Assembly: GCF_016599145.1 (NCBI RefSeq)
Contig: NZ_JAENKO010000001.1
Location: forward strand, 186,001-250,000
Source: Tomitella cavernea
Lineage (GTDB): Bacteria; Actinomycetota; Actinomycetes; Mycobacteriales; Mycobacteriaceae
Reading direction: 5' to 3'
Length of the DNA stretch: 64,000 nucleotides
Positions 55,444 to 63,349 of the stretch are shown in pieces. Below the pieces are notes generated by a model, which did not search any database, was not told where the DNA came from, and saw nothing but the letters and a program-made list of their open reading frames with translations. Positions within the stretch are counted from its first letter, which is position 1; each line of letters starts with the position of its first letter. The translations under genes and the position numbers were made by a program.

Positions 55444-55826
55444 GCCACCTCGAGCCCCACGGATTCCGCGGCGTCGGGCAAGCGCAGGTCATACGCCACG
55501 AAAGCTGTGAGCGCTCCGGCCAGCTGCAGCGCCGATGCCAGATGAATCGCGTCCAATGAACGCAACGCCGACTGCCCGAGTGAGCACGCACCGTCGATGA
55601 CCTTGTCGGAGATCGGCATCGTGTCCATCGCTGCAAGCACACTCGATGTCCGGTCGATCAGCCTGGGCACTGCCATGCGCCGGGCCGTACGCATGAGTTC
55701 CACCCGCGCCAGGGAACTCGATGCCGGCGGGATCTTCCGCCGGTCGCGCAACCACGCGAACAGGGCCTCCGTTTCCGGCTCGAACACCACGAGCTTGACC
55801 AATGCCGAGGTGTCGAGGTGGATGAC
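55431..55826 (-). pseudogene. VapC PIN-domain toxin without a start codon
   Basis: 131-codon frame VIHLDTSALVKLVVFEPE ... VELMRTARR ... SLDAIHLASALQL ... AYDLRLPDAAESVGLEV, a complete PIN domain with its acidic residues (Asp5, and Glu and Asp in later blocks). The first codon is GTC (55826-55824), not GTG. One base change at 55824 (plus-strand G where C is expected) removes the start. The first usable codon, TTG 55802, would lose Asp5, so the product is probably absent or dead. Confidence 0.8.
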
Positions 55827-56095
55827 CGGTCGGCACGCTCCTCTTCGAGGACGGCGGGCATATCGGCGCGGGGCAGCTCCTCGAGCCCGATCTCCGCGAT
55901 TCCGCCCGCCGCACGCGCCGGTATCACCGTGCCCGACTTGATCATGTCGGCCCGAACCTGCTCCGCCCCCGACACCGGCACGATCCTCGCCACTACCCGC
56001 CCCCGGTTGGTCACCGTGATCTCCTCCCCCGCTGCCACCTCGGCGATGTATCGCGACGCGTACTACCGCAGTTCACGCACGCCGATGACCTTCAC
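55824..56095 (-). pseudogene. VapB-type antitoxin broken by a stop and fused at its end
   Basis: From GTG 56095: VKVIGVRELR, then TAG (56063-56065) where Gln is usual, then YASRYIAEVAAGEEITVTNRGRVVARIVPV...EELPRADMPAVLEEERADR. Phd/YefM-type antitoxin. Its natural TGA would lie at the same place where 55824 is mutated (TGA to TCA), so the frame runs on into the toxin gene and ends at 55658. GTG 56038 could restart a product lacking the DNA-binding N-terminus. Confidence 0.8.
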
Positions 56096-56101
56096 ACACC
56101 C

Positions 56102-56107
56102 ACGGTA
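56102..56107 (-). promoter_or_regulatory. -10 element of the vapBC relic
   Basis: TACCGT on the minus strand, 6 nt before GTG 56095 (leaderless). It overlaps the operator palindrome. Confidence 0.5.
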
Positions 56108-56123
56108 GCACCAGAAGTGCTAC
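56105..56123. promoter_or_regulatory. vapBC operator palindrome
   Basis: Perfect 7-bp arms GTAGCAC and GTGCTAC around CAGAA, spanning the vapB promoter, the usual position for antitoxin-toxin autorepression. Confidence 0.6.
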
Positions 56124-56187
56124 ACGACTGCCGTTCGTGGCCTGCATGCACGGGCGCCATCGCCCGGTGGACAGTGTCCATCGGCGT

Positions 56188-56193
56188 TAACCT
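56188..56193 (+). promoter_or_regulatory. -10 element, leaderless start of the lipoprotein gene
   Basis: TAACCT followed by exactly 6 nt and ATG 56200, no ribosome site. Confidence 0.6.
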
Positions 56194-56199
56194 CAGCAC

Positions 56200-56820
56200 A
56201 TGACGGCACTTCATCGTGGTGCACGCCTCTCAACGGTGCTCGCCGCCGCCGCACTGGCTCTGGCCGCGTGCTCGTCGTCCACCGGCGGCGACGCGCTTCC
56301 CGCTGTCACCACCACGCCCGCGCCCGCCGTCACCACCGTCTCCTCCACGTCAGCTGACACCAGCGCGACGACGAGCATCGCTCCCCCAGCGGTCACCACC
56401 GTGCCCACCACCACGAGCTCCACGGTCGCCGCCCCGGCCACCACGCCCAGCAGCGGCTCGGGCATCGCCGCGGCCGTCGCCGGCGAGTGGGCCGGACACA
56501 CCCGCTCGATGGATCTCGCCGCCGACGGCACCGGCATGATCTCGCTGTTCAGCGGCTGCTGCACCGGTGAGACGTGGTCGGTGCACTGGGACCCGGCGGG
56601 AGACACGATCACCGTCACCCTGGTCGACCAGCTCGAATCCACAGGCGGCGGGCTCGGCGATCTGACGCAGGGGTACACGTTCACCGGCGCGCTGATGCGG
56701 CCCGACGGGGAGGTCACCGCCCTGCACTTTGTGCGGCCTGGCGAGGACATGGGCGACCGCGACCAGGGCTTCTTCTGGTGCAGCGACAGGTACGGCTACA
56801 CCCGCTACTGCGGGGCGTGA
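56200..56820 (+). CDS. Secreted Thr/Pro-rich lipoprotein
   Basis: 206 aa. The signal peptide ends in LALAAC (Cys24). A long Thr/Ser/Pro/Val linker to about residue 88 could be O-mannosylated or span the wall. The C-terminal domain (AGEWAGHTRSMDLAADGTGMISLFSGCCTGETWSVHWDPAGDTITVTLVD...WCSDRYGYTRYCGA) has four Cys and alternating strands. No known family recognised. Its last 73 bp recur at 57817-57888. Confidence 0.8.
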   Translation: MTALHRGARLSTVLAAAALALAACSSSTGGDALPAVTTTPAPAVTTVSSTSADTSATTSIAPPAVTTVPTTTSSTVAAPATTPSSGSGIAAAVAGEWAGHTRSMDLAADGTGMISLFSGCCTGETWSVHWDPAGDTITVTLVDQLESTGGGLGDLTQGYTFTGALMRPDGEVTALHFVRPGEDMGDRDQGFFWCSDRYGYTRYCGA

Positions 56821-56827
56821 GGGGCGC
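56755..56827 (+). repeat. Direct repeat, copy 1 (lipoprotein 3' end)
   Basis: Encodes DRDQGFFWCSD...YGYTRYCGA and the stop. Highly similar to copy 2 at 57817-57888. Confidence 0.9.
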
Positions 56828-56879
56828 GTAGGCACGCGGCCTGCTCCAGTCAGCCTCGCGCATGCCGCTGAGGCTGCGG

Positions 56880-57086
56880 TCACCGGGTGGAGCAGGGCTC
56901 CGATCCGCCTTTGCTCGACCGCTCGTGCGCTTCACCATCGGGCTGCGTGGAGCGCGTGTGTGAGCGGACAGACGACGGGATAGGACGCAGTTCGTCCAAT
57001 GCCTTGCCGGGGGTGTAGCCGAAGTTCCCCCCGCCCGCACGTGTGCCGCGAGCCCTCTTGGGCTTCGCAGTGTGCGTCGACGCCAT
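56880..57086 (-). CDS. Small basic protein downstream of the DUF6338-like gene
   Basis: 68 aa from ATG 57086, 9 nt after the end of the DUF6338-like frame; GAGGAGCAGCC serves as ribosome site. Sequence is Lys/Arg/Ser-rich with GYTPGKALDELRP. I recall short Gly/Pro/Lys-rich partners after DUF6338 genes. Cytosolic, unknown function; could be a chance frame. Confidence 0.5.
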   Translation of the reverse strand: MASTHTAKPKRARGTRAGGGNFGYTPGKALDELRPIPSSVRSHTRSTQPDGEAHERSSKGGSEPCSTR

Positions 57087-57095
57087 GGCTGCTCC

Positions 57096-57785
57096 TCATG
57101 CTTCGATGAACTCAGCGTACAGGACCTCATCCCACCTGATCAGGAGCGCGTTTCCGCGTGGAATGGGAACACCTGGGTTGCCTTCATCCTCCCAGTGAAT
57201 GCCATCAGCGTCGATCAGGTAGGTCTCGGAGAGGTAGAGATCTTACTCGTACGGGTACGCGGCCGCGTAACTTCCCGATCGCGCTCCCCGACCGCCGTTC
57301 CGAGGCTTCAACGCCCAGGCGCCCATCACCCACCTGTTCTCGAGCGCAGGGTCTTTGAGCAACAGCTTGAGGTACCCCCCGGTATGAGCCCCTTGGAAGA
57401 GCGCGTCCCAGGCGCGTGGGTGCGGATGCGGCCCGGTGAGGGGCCGCGCCAATCTCGACTGCCGACTTGCCGCCACCCCCATTCCGAAGCCGGCAGCCAA
57501 CGGAACGAACACGTATCCGATGACGACGAACCACAGCCACCAGGGCAACGGCGCTCCATTGCGCACTTCCCCGGTGTGCACGTATACGCGGTACCCCTGG
57601 TAGATCGCCGGGAGCGAGACCACGCCGAAAAGCGCCGACATGCCTACGAAGATCGCTGCTCGCTCGTGGAAGCCGATGGACGCGATACGTGTGTACTCGC
57701 GTTCATACCCCAGCGTGAACAGGATGCCCGGCAACACCGAGACGACGAGGATCACGAGTGCGTTGATCGTAGTGGGCACGACCAC
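57096..57785 (-). pseudogene. DUF6338-like membrane protein with an internal TAA
   Basis: A 230-codon frame from GTG 57785: three TM segments (NALVILVVSVLPGILFTLGY, AAIFVGMSALFGVVSLPAIYQGY, WWLWFVVIGYVFVPLAAGFGMG), then HTGGYLKLLLKDPALENRWVMGAWALK...GSYAAAYPYE. Codon 181 is TAA (57243-57245). Reading resumes in the same frame as DLYLSETYLIDADGIHWEDEG...LLIRWDEVLYAEFIEA. Family members, as I recall them, read E-Q-DLYL here, so TAA replaced a Gln codon. The truncated product (180 aa) would lack the conserved tail. Confidence 0.75.
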
Positions 57786-57816
57786 ATAGTGCCCCGGCGG
57801 TCCGACAACTAACGCC

Positions 57817-57888
57817 GACCGCGACCAGGGTTTTTCTGGTGCAGCGAGCGGTACGGGTACACCTGCTACTGCGGGGTATGAGGGGCGC
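57817..57888 (+). repeat. Direct repeat, copy 2 (relic of the lipoprotein 3' end)
   Basis: 72 bp matching copy 1 with about ten substitutions and a 1-nt deletion in the GFFWC region, so it no longer codes. It ends directly before the stop of the HsdR-like gene. Confidence 0.9.
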
Positions 57889-60800
57889 TCAGGCCGCGCC
57901 CACCGCCTCGGCGCGCGCCCTGATGCGGCCGAGCACCGAGACGATGCCGTCGACGTCGGTGCTGGTGAAGACGTCGTCAGGTCCCGTGGGTGCGTGGTCG
58001 GTGTAGGGCGATTCGAACAGTCGCGACGGCTCGACCACCCCGTTGGCGGTGAGTTCGTCGATGATGAGCTCGACGAACCGGATCTGGGCGACGTTGAAGC
58101 GGGCGTCGTCGAGGTAGTCGGCGAACGCTTCCACCGCCGCGGCCCTGTCGAGGCCCACGAGCGACCGGACGAACAGGCCCAGCCCGCCGCTGCTCTCGGT
58201 GGCCCAGACGATGTCGGCTCGCTGCGAGCCCGACTCGCGCAGCATCGCCTCGAGCGCGTCCAGGTCGTCGCCGGTGAGCTGCTTGTTGCGGCGCAAGCGT
58301 TGCAGGACGATGTTGTCCTCGTGGCGGCGCAGATAGGCGACGGCCTTGGCGCGGAACCTCTCGCGGTCGGTGCCGGGGGTGATGTGCGGCAGGTCCACCG
58401 CGGCAGCCTCACCGAGCGCGTCTTCGAAGTCGGTGTACACCGGCGCACGCCGGGTGCGCTGGACGAACCGGGCCAGTCCGCGGATGCGCAGACGCGCCGT
58501 CTCGAGCATCGCCAGCGTGACGTCGGTCCACCACTCGTCCCCGGCGACGGACTCCAGCAGCACGGCCTGTTCCGCCACCGTGGGGATGGCGGTGCGGCCC
58601 AGAAGGTCGGCGGCGATGGCCTGCACCGTTTCACGCACCCGCTCGCACGTCGCGGCGTCGCCCTGCAGCTGCGCGAGTTGCCGGCGCAGCATGAGCAGGT
58701 CGAACCGCTTGGCGTCGACGTCCTTGTGCAGTGGGTCGGAGTGCGTGGCCGCGCTGGGCAGGCCCGCGAGCGTGGCGGCGTCCGCGGCGTCGGACTCGGT
58801 GAGGGCGTTCCAGGCCGCGGGCTCGGCGAAGCGCTCCACGGCGCGGCGGTGCGGGCGCACCAGCACGTTGTCGAGTGTCATGCCGGCGACCTGTTCGTGC
58901 AGCCACTGCGCCGCGGCGGCGCGCAGGTCGCGGCCGTCGACGTCTGCGTCCGGCCCGCTGTCGAGGGCGGTGACCAGGCCCAGCCGGGTCTCGTAGATCC
59001 GCTGGGTCATCGACTTCTGCAGTGATCCTTCGGCCCCGGGCAGGTCCTGGCCGAAGTACTCGAGGTTGCCGCAGAAGTCGAACACGGAGAAGTGCGTCTT
59101 GTCGCGCCCGGGCCCGAACAGGTCCGGCCGCAGCCGGGTGCCCCGGCCGATCATCTGCCAGAACTTGGACTTGGACCGGACGGCTTTGAAGAAGACGAGG
59201 TTGACGATCTCCGGCACGTCGATGCCCGTGTCGAGCATGTCGACGCTGATCGCGATGTGCGGGGGCTTGTCCGGCACGGAGAAGTCGTCGATGAGGCTCT
59301 GCGCGTACGGCGTGGCGTGCGTGATGACGCGGGCGAAGTGCCCGCCGTACTGGGGCCAGCCGATGTCGAAGCGCCGGGCGATGAAGTCGGCATGGTCCTG
59401 GTTCTTCGCGAAGATGATCGATTTGCCCAGACGTTCGCCGTCATCGACCGTGATGCCGTCGGCCATCAGCGTGCCGAGGACCTTGTCGACGGTGTCCTCG
59501 TTGAACAGGAACCGGTTGATCTCCTCGGCGCCGACCTCGTCCGGCGGGTCGTCCTCGCCCCAGTCGAGAGCGTCCCACTGGTCCCTCTCCTCGGCGGAGA
59601 GGTCGTCGTAGCGGATACCGCCGCGCAGGAACTTCGTTCCGACGGACACCCCCTTCGGCGGCACCAGCCAGCCGTCCCGCACGGCCTCGTCGAGCCCGTA
59701 GGAGTCGGTGGGCACGCCGTCTTCCAGGTGGAACAGACGGTAGGTGTTGTGGTCGACCTCGTCCTTGGGAGTGGCGGTGAGGCCCACCAGCATCGCGTCG
59801 AAGTAGTCGAAGATGGCCCCGTACTTGGCGTAGACGGAACGGTGCGCCTCGTCGATGACGACGAGGTCGAAGTGGCCGACGCCGAATCGGCGGCCGGATT
59901 CCCCGGCGTCGTTGATGAGCCCCATCATCGTCGGGTAGGTGGACGCGTAGACGCGCCCCTCGGCGTTCTTGTCGGTCAGCAGATTCACGGTGGTCGCCGC
60001 CGGTAGATGCGCTTTGAAGGCGCCCACGGCCTGGTTCACCAGGGCGGTGCGGTCGGCCAGGAACAGCACACGCTTGGCCCAGTGCGCCTTCATCAACTGA
60101 TCCACCAGCGCGATGACCGTGCGGGTCTTTCCCGCGCCGGTGGCCATCACCAGCAGCGCCTCACGTTGTTTGCGGTCGAAGACGTCGCCGACGGCCTTGA
60201 TGGCGCGCACCTGGTACGGCCGGCCGGCGATCGCCGAGTCGACGGCGGCCTCCGCGAGCAGCCGACGCGTGGTGCGGCGCTGGATGAGCAGCTCGAGCTC
60301 GTCGCGGGTGTAGAAGCCCTGGACCTCGCGCGGCGGGTACCCGGCCGCGTCGTCCCACAGCCAGTGCTCGTAGCCGTTGGTGCAGAAGACGATGGGCCGG
60401 CGTCCGAACTTGTCTTCAAGGCAGTCCGCGTACAGCTTGGCCTGCTGCTGGCCGACCATCGGGCTCGTACGGGTGCGTTTGGCCTCGACCACGGCCAGCG
60501 GTAGCCCGTCCTCGCCCCACAGCACATAGTCGACGTAGCCGACGCCGGCGCCATTGGGCATGCCGGTGACGGGGTACTCCAGGTCGTCGGGCCCCGTCAG
60601 CGGCCAGCCGGCCTCGCGCAGGAGCACGTCGATGAAGGCGTCGCGGGTGTCCGCCTCGGAATAGTCGTGGTCGTCCGCCGCGGTGGCGGCGGCCTGAGCG
60701 GCCTCGATCTGGCCACGCAGGCGCGCGATCTCGGCCTCGTGCGCGGCCAGAGTCTCGTCCTTGGCGGCGAGCGCCTGCGCGTGCGCCTCGTCGCGGGCCC

Positions 60801-61275
60801 GGAATTCGGCGACGAGGGCGGCGGCCTGCGCGCGGCTCAGCGGCGCGGAGCGCGCCGCGAGCGCGGGGTCGAACCGCGATCCGGTGGGCACCGACTGCGG
60901 GTCGGTGGTGTTTCGAAACGCTGCCCACACCATCACGTGGTGCAGCTCGGTGAGCGCGTGCGCGGCGGCGCGGGGCGGTATGGGCGTCTCCGCGTGCACG
61001 GCCGTGTTGCCGAGTTTGCGGAGCAGGTTGAGCTTCTGGTTGATGCCGTTGCCGGTGAGCGCCTTGAACTCCGGCTGGTTGATGCGGGCCGCCAGGTCGT
61101 CCTTGTAGGGCGCGGCGAGTCCGCGCAGGTCGTACAGGTATCCGACGAGGAGTTCCGCGGCACGGCGGCTGTAGATGCAGGCGGACCGCGGGTCGGTGGT
61201 CAGGTACGACTCGGCGCGGGCGCAATCCTCGTGGATCGCGGGCCACGGCGCGGCGAGGAAGTCGAAGTTGCCCAC
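57889..61275 (-). CDS. Standalone HsdR-like helicase-nuclease (type I restriction R-subunit family)
   Basis: 1,128 aa. N-terminal DUF4145-like helical domain (SRRAAELLVGYLYDLRGL...NLLRKLGNTAVH), a coiled coil near 165-200, a PD-(D/E)xK nuclease (VDYVLWGEDGLPLAVVEAKRT), SF2 helicase motifs MATGAGKTRT, VIDEAHRS, LTATP and QMIGRGTRLRPD, and an EcoEI-type C-terminal domain. GGAGGTCAC precedes GTG 61275. No hsdM or hsdS gene is present within the window, so it either acts with distant partners or alone. Confidence 0.9.
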   Translation of the reverse strand: MGNFDFLAAPWPAIHEDCARAESYLTTDPRSACIYSRRAAELLVGYLYDLRGLAAPYKDDLAARINQPEFKALTGNGINQKLNLLRKLGNTAVHAETPIPPRAAAHALTELHHVMVWAAFRNTTDPQSVPTGSRFDPALAARSAPLSRAQAAALVAEFRARDEAHAQALAAKDETLAAHEAEIARLRGQIEAAQAAATAADDHDYSEADTRDAFIDVLLREAGWPLTGPDDLEYPVTGMPNGAGVGYVDYVLWGEDGLPLAVVEAKRTRTSPMVGQQQAKLYADCLEDKFGRRPIVFCTNGYEHWLWDDAAGYPPREVQGFYTRDELELLIQRRTTRRLLAEAAVDSAIAGRPYQVRAIKAVGDVFDRKQREALLVMATGAGKTRTVIALVDQLMKAHWAKRVLFLADRTALVNQAVGAFKAHLPAATTVNLLTDKNAEGRVYASTYPTMMGLINDAGESGRRFGVGHFDLVVIDEAHRSVYAKYGAIFDYFDAMLVGLTATPKDEVDHNTYRLFHLEDGVPTDSYGLDEAVRDGWLVPPKGVSVGTKFLRGGIRYDDLSAEERDQWDALDWGEDDPPDEVGAEEINRFLFNEDTVDKVLGTLMADGITVDDGERLGKSIIFAKNQDHADFIARRFDIGWPQYGGHFARVITHATPYAQSLIDDFSVPDKPPHIAISVDMLDTGIDVPEIVNLVFFKAVRSKSKFWQMIGRGTRLRPDLFGPGRDKTHFSVFDFCGNLEYFGQDLPGAEGSLQKSMTQRIYETRLGLVTALDSGPDADVDGRDLRAAAAQWLHEQVAGMTLDNVLVRPHRRAVERFAEPAAWNALTESDAADAATLAGLPSAATHSDPLHKDVDAKRFDLLMLRRQLAQLQGDAATCERVRETVQAIAADLLGRTAIPTVAEQAVLLESVAGDEWWTDVTLAMLETARLRIRGLARFVQRTRRAPVYTDFEDALGEAAAVDLPHITPGTDRERFRAKAVAYLRRHEDNIVLQRLRRNKQLTGDDLDALEAMLRESGSQRADIVWATESSGGLGLFVRSLVGLDRAAAVEAFADYLDDARFNVAQIRFVELIIDELTANGVVEPSRLFESPYTDHAPTGPDDVFTSTDVDGIVSVLGRIRARAEAVGAA

Positions 61276-61335
61276 GCCGTGACCTCCACTGGATTCCGTC
61301 CGTCGGGACTGTTCCCGAGCCTCGTCCGGAATCTA

Positions 61336-61583
61336 TCAATCCACAGCGACAAACGGATCGGTCACCGGAATGCCGGCAGCCAGGAACGGCGCGGTGTCCC
61401 GGGTGGCGATCGAGGCGGACCGTGTGACGGCGATGGCTGCGATCATCGCGTCCAGGTCGCCGACGGCAGCCCCCGCAGCACGTGACACGGCCCTCACCGA
61501 CTGCGCATCGAGCCATCGGACCACGTCGCGTCGGGTGAGCGAAGCAGCGGCTCCGACTGCACAATGGCGTCGCGGATGATCAC
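61336..61583 (-). pseudogene. FitB-type PIN toxin relic 1
   Basis: Starts GTG 61583, overlapping the FitA stop. VIIRDAIVQSEPLLRSPDA is followed by a 1-nt deletion; in the other frame VVRWLDAQS joins directly to the C-terminal DLDAMIAAIAVTRSASIATRDTAPFLAAGIPVTDPF. About 60-65 residues of the normal middle are missing. Two lesions make it non-functional. Confidence 0.8.
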
Positions 61584-61819
61584 GCCAGGTCCACCGGTTC
61601 GCGCGCGGAACGATCCCGCTCGCTGTCCAGATCCGCACCACCCACCTCGCCGCCGATTCCCGCGAGGAGGCTGCCGAGCCGGACACGGTCCTCGGGCAGC
61701 ACTGCCGCATCCAGAATCGCACGCACCTCCGCCTCTGTGCTTCGATTATGCAATGCGGCGCGAGCTTTGAGCGCGCGGTGCGTCTCTGCAGACAGGTCTC
61801 GGATCGTGATGGCGGACAT
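61580..61819 (-). CDS. FitA-type ribbon-helix-helix antitoxin, toxin partner defunct
   Basis: 79 aa from ATG 61819 with GGGAGG 5 nt upstream. MSAITIRDLSAETHRALKARAALHNRSTEAEVRAILDAAV is the Arc-type DNA-binding domain; the C-terminal stretch would clamp the PIN toxin. The toxin that overlaps its stop is a relic, so this antitoxin is solitary. It may still repress its own promoter. Confidence 0.85.
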   Translation of the reverse strand: MSAITIRDLSAETHRALKARAALHNRSTEAEVRAILDAAVLPEDRVRLGSLLAGIGGEVGGADLDSERDRSAREPVDLA

Positions 61820-61869
61820 TCGCGCCTCCCATGAATTCCCCATCGACAGCCATCCTATCCGCCGCAGAG

Positions 61870-62607
61870 TCAGAGCGACTGCAGTACAACGGACTTCCCT
61901 GGCGGATGACCTCCTGCAGGAGGCTCAACGTGGAACCCGAGCTTCTTCAGCGCCTGAACCGCCACATCCGGCGCGTCACGAACCACCGTCGCAACTTGCT
62001 TTCGCCGCCAGGTTTCCCTGCCGGAAGCCAGTGTCGCCCTCGCGGCGCTGATGGAACCGACGGGTTGAACCCCGAACTCGTCGATGAGCATCTCCATGAC
62101 GTCCTCGAGGCACGGCCGGAACCGGGGGCCGCCAACGGGGAAGTGAAGCGCGCTGAGCTCCATCGGCTTCTTCCCGTCCGCCCGTCTTCGCGAGCGAGTG
62201 GTACTGCTCCCCGTGTTCTGCATTGCGGATTCCAGCTCCGGATGCTGACCGTGGAACTGGATGTGGGCCCCGGCAATGGCCGACCTGACTGTCCGTTCGT
62301 ACTCGTACCGAAACAGCGGCTGCTTGCCCGCGGGAGCCACGAACACCTTGATCGACGACTTCTGCACGGCCAGATAGTCGGCATGTCCGTCAAGGACGCA
62401 GGTGAACTCGACTTCCAGCCTGAACGCAGGAGCGCCGTTGATCTGCAGAATGACGCCGTCGCGCGGTTCTTGCCGCACAACGCACGCGTCGCCGCCTTCT
62501 AGTGTGGAGGCGCAGAACCTGGGACAATCGTCGCCCACCACGGCCTGCACGGTCCGTGTGAGATTCTCTGCGAAACCTTGAGCCTGCTGTTCGAGTGAAC
62601 GGCTCAA
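61870..62607 (-). CDS. Uncharacterised conserved protein with HFPVGGxRFRP motif
   Basis: 245 aa from TTG 62607, which overlaps the stop of the small upstream gene (TTGA). Central strands (APAFRLEVEFTCVLDGHADYLAVQKSSIKVFV) and a C-terminal block ALHFPVGGPRFRPCLEDVMEMLIDEFGV, with ARATLASGRETWRRKQVATVV. I recall similar proteins beside small HTH-like genes in actinobacteria, always hypothetical. No catalytic motif seen. Confidence 0.65.
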   Translation of the reverse strand: MSRSLEQQAQGFAENLTRTVQAVVGDDCPRFCASTLEGGDACVVRQEPRDGVILQINGAPAFRLEVEFTCVLDGHADYLAVQKSSIKVFVAPAGKQPLFRYEYERTVRSAIAGAHIQFHGQHPELESAMQNTGSSTTRSRRRADGKKPMELSALHFPVGGPRFRPCLEDVMEMLIDEFGVQPVGSISAARATLASGRETWRRKQVATVVRDAPDVAVQALKKLGFHVEPPAGGHPPGKSVVLQSL

Positions 62608-62813
62608 CGCGCTGCGCGGTCGAGAAGAAACTCCAGCCCCTCGATCTCGGACAGGATCCCGCGATGACCGGCGTCGAGCTCCCACTCGTCGCCCAGACGC
62701 TGCAGCTCCTCGCGCGTCATGCCAGCCTCATCGAGAAGCTTCGTGATCTCGGCGTGGGCCTCGTCCATGGTGAGCGTCCGCACCATGCGTCGCGAAGGTG
62801 TGGCGGTGGTCAT
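62604..62813 (-). CDS. Small helical protein coupled to the uncharacterised gene
   Basis: 69 aa. TLTMDEAHAEITKLLDEAGMTREELQRLGDEWELDAGHRGILSEIEGLEFLLDRAAR is mostly helical and acidic, with a possible HTH-like stretch (MTREELQRLGDEWEL). It overlaps the next gene by 4 nt, suggesting a two-protein unit of regulator or antitoxin type. Assignment is inference. Confidence 0.6.
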   Translation of the reverse strand: MTTATPSRRMVRTLTMDEAHAEITKLLDEAGMTREELQRLGDEWELDAGHRGILSEIEGLEFLLDRAAR

Positions 62814-62835
62814 CTCATGCCTCCCTGGCTACGGC

Positions 62836-63162
62836 TCAAGTCTGCCTCACGGTCACCGAGCATGCACACATTCCGGCGAGTCCAACGGGTCCACTCTGCC
62901 GCACGGCACCGACAAAAACTCGAGCGGCTCCCCGCTCTCGATGCGGAATGCCGCCGGCCAGGAACGGCGCGGTGTCCCGTGTGGCGGACGAGGCGGACCG
63001 AGTTACGGCGACGGCGGCGATCATCGGGTCCACGTCGCTGACGGCAGCCCCCGCAGCACGTGACGCGGCCGCCACCGACTGCGCATCGAGTCACCGGACC
63101 ATGTTCGCGTCCGGTGAGCGGCGCAGCGGCTCGGACAGCACATTGGTGTCGAGGATGATCAC
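62836..63162 (-). pseudogene. FitB-type PIN toxin relic 2
   Basis: From GTG 63162: VIILDTNVLSEPLRRSPDANMVR, intact N-terminus with Asp5, then TGA (63091-63093) where Trp is expected, then LDAQSVAAASRAAGAAVSDVDPMIAAVAVTRSASSATRDTAPFLAGGIP. It lacks the same middle segment as relic 1. Similarity ends near 62945 and the remaining frame (HRERGAARVF) is unrelated. Confidence 0.8.
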
Positions 63163-63190
63163 GCCAGGTCCAGCGGTTCGCGCACAGAAC
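62945..63190. repeat. Duplicated FitB/FitA-tail block (second copy of 61366-61605)
   Basis: About 240 bp of high identity to 61366-61605 in the same orientation, 1.58 kb apart, including the internal deletion and the FitA 3' end. Confidence 0.85.
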
Positions 63191-63349
63191 ATCACGCGGC
63201 GGCCACTGCACCTCCGGCTTCGATACGCCGAACGATCCAGGACCCGATTCACACCACCACAGGGGACTCACTCTCCCACCGGATTGTGCGCTACCAACGG
63301 CTCGTTCATGCCGCCCACAGCGATTGATAACAGAACCGGCTCTATGCTT

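Larger units (their letters stand above)
62814..63349. other. 536-bp region without an intact gene
   Basis: Contains FitB relic 2 (up to 63162) and, at 63163-63190, the last few codons of a FitA copy (RANR-type match to AREPVDLA). 63190-63349 shows nothing I can identify. Confidence 0.7.

Noticed and set aside
55489-55914. Alternative 141-codon frame across the vapBC relic
   Set aside because: No family sequence; the PIN and Phd-like frames explain the region.
57243-58634. 463-codon frame joining the HsdR-like C-terminal region to the DUF6338-like gene
   Set aside because: Its first half is an out-of-frame shadow of the HsdR-like gene; family sequence starts only near 57785.
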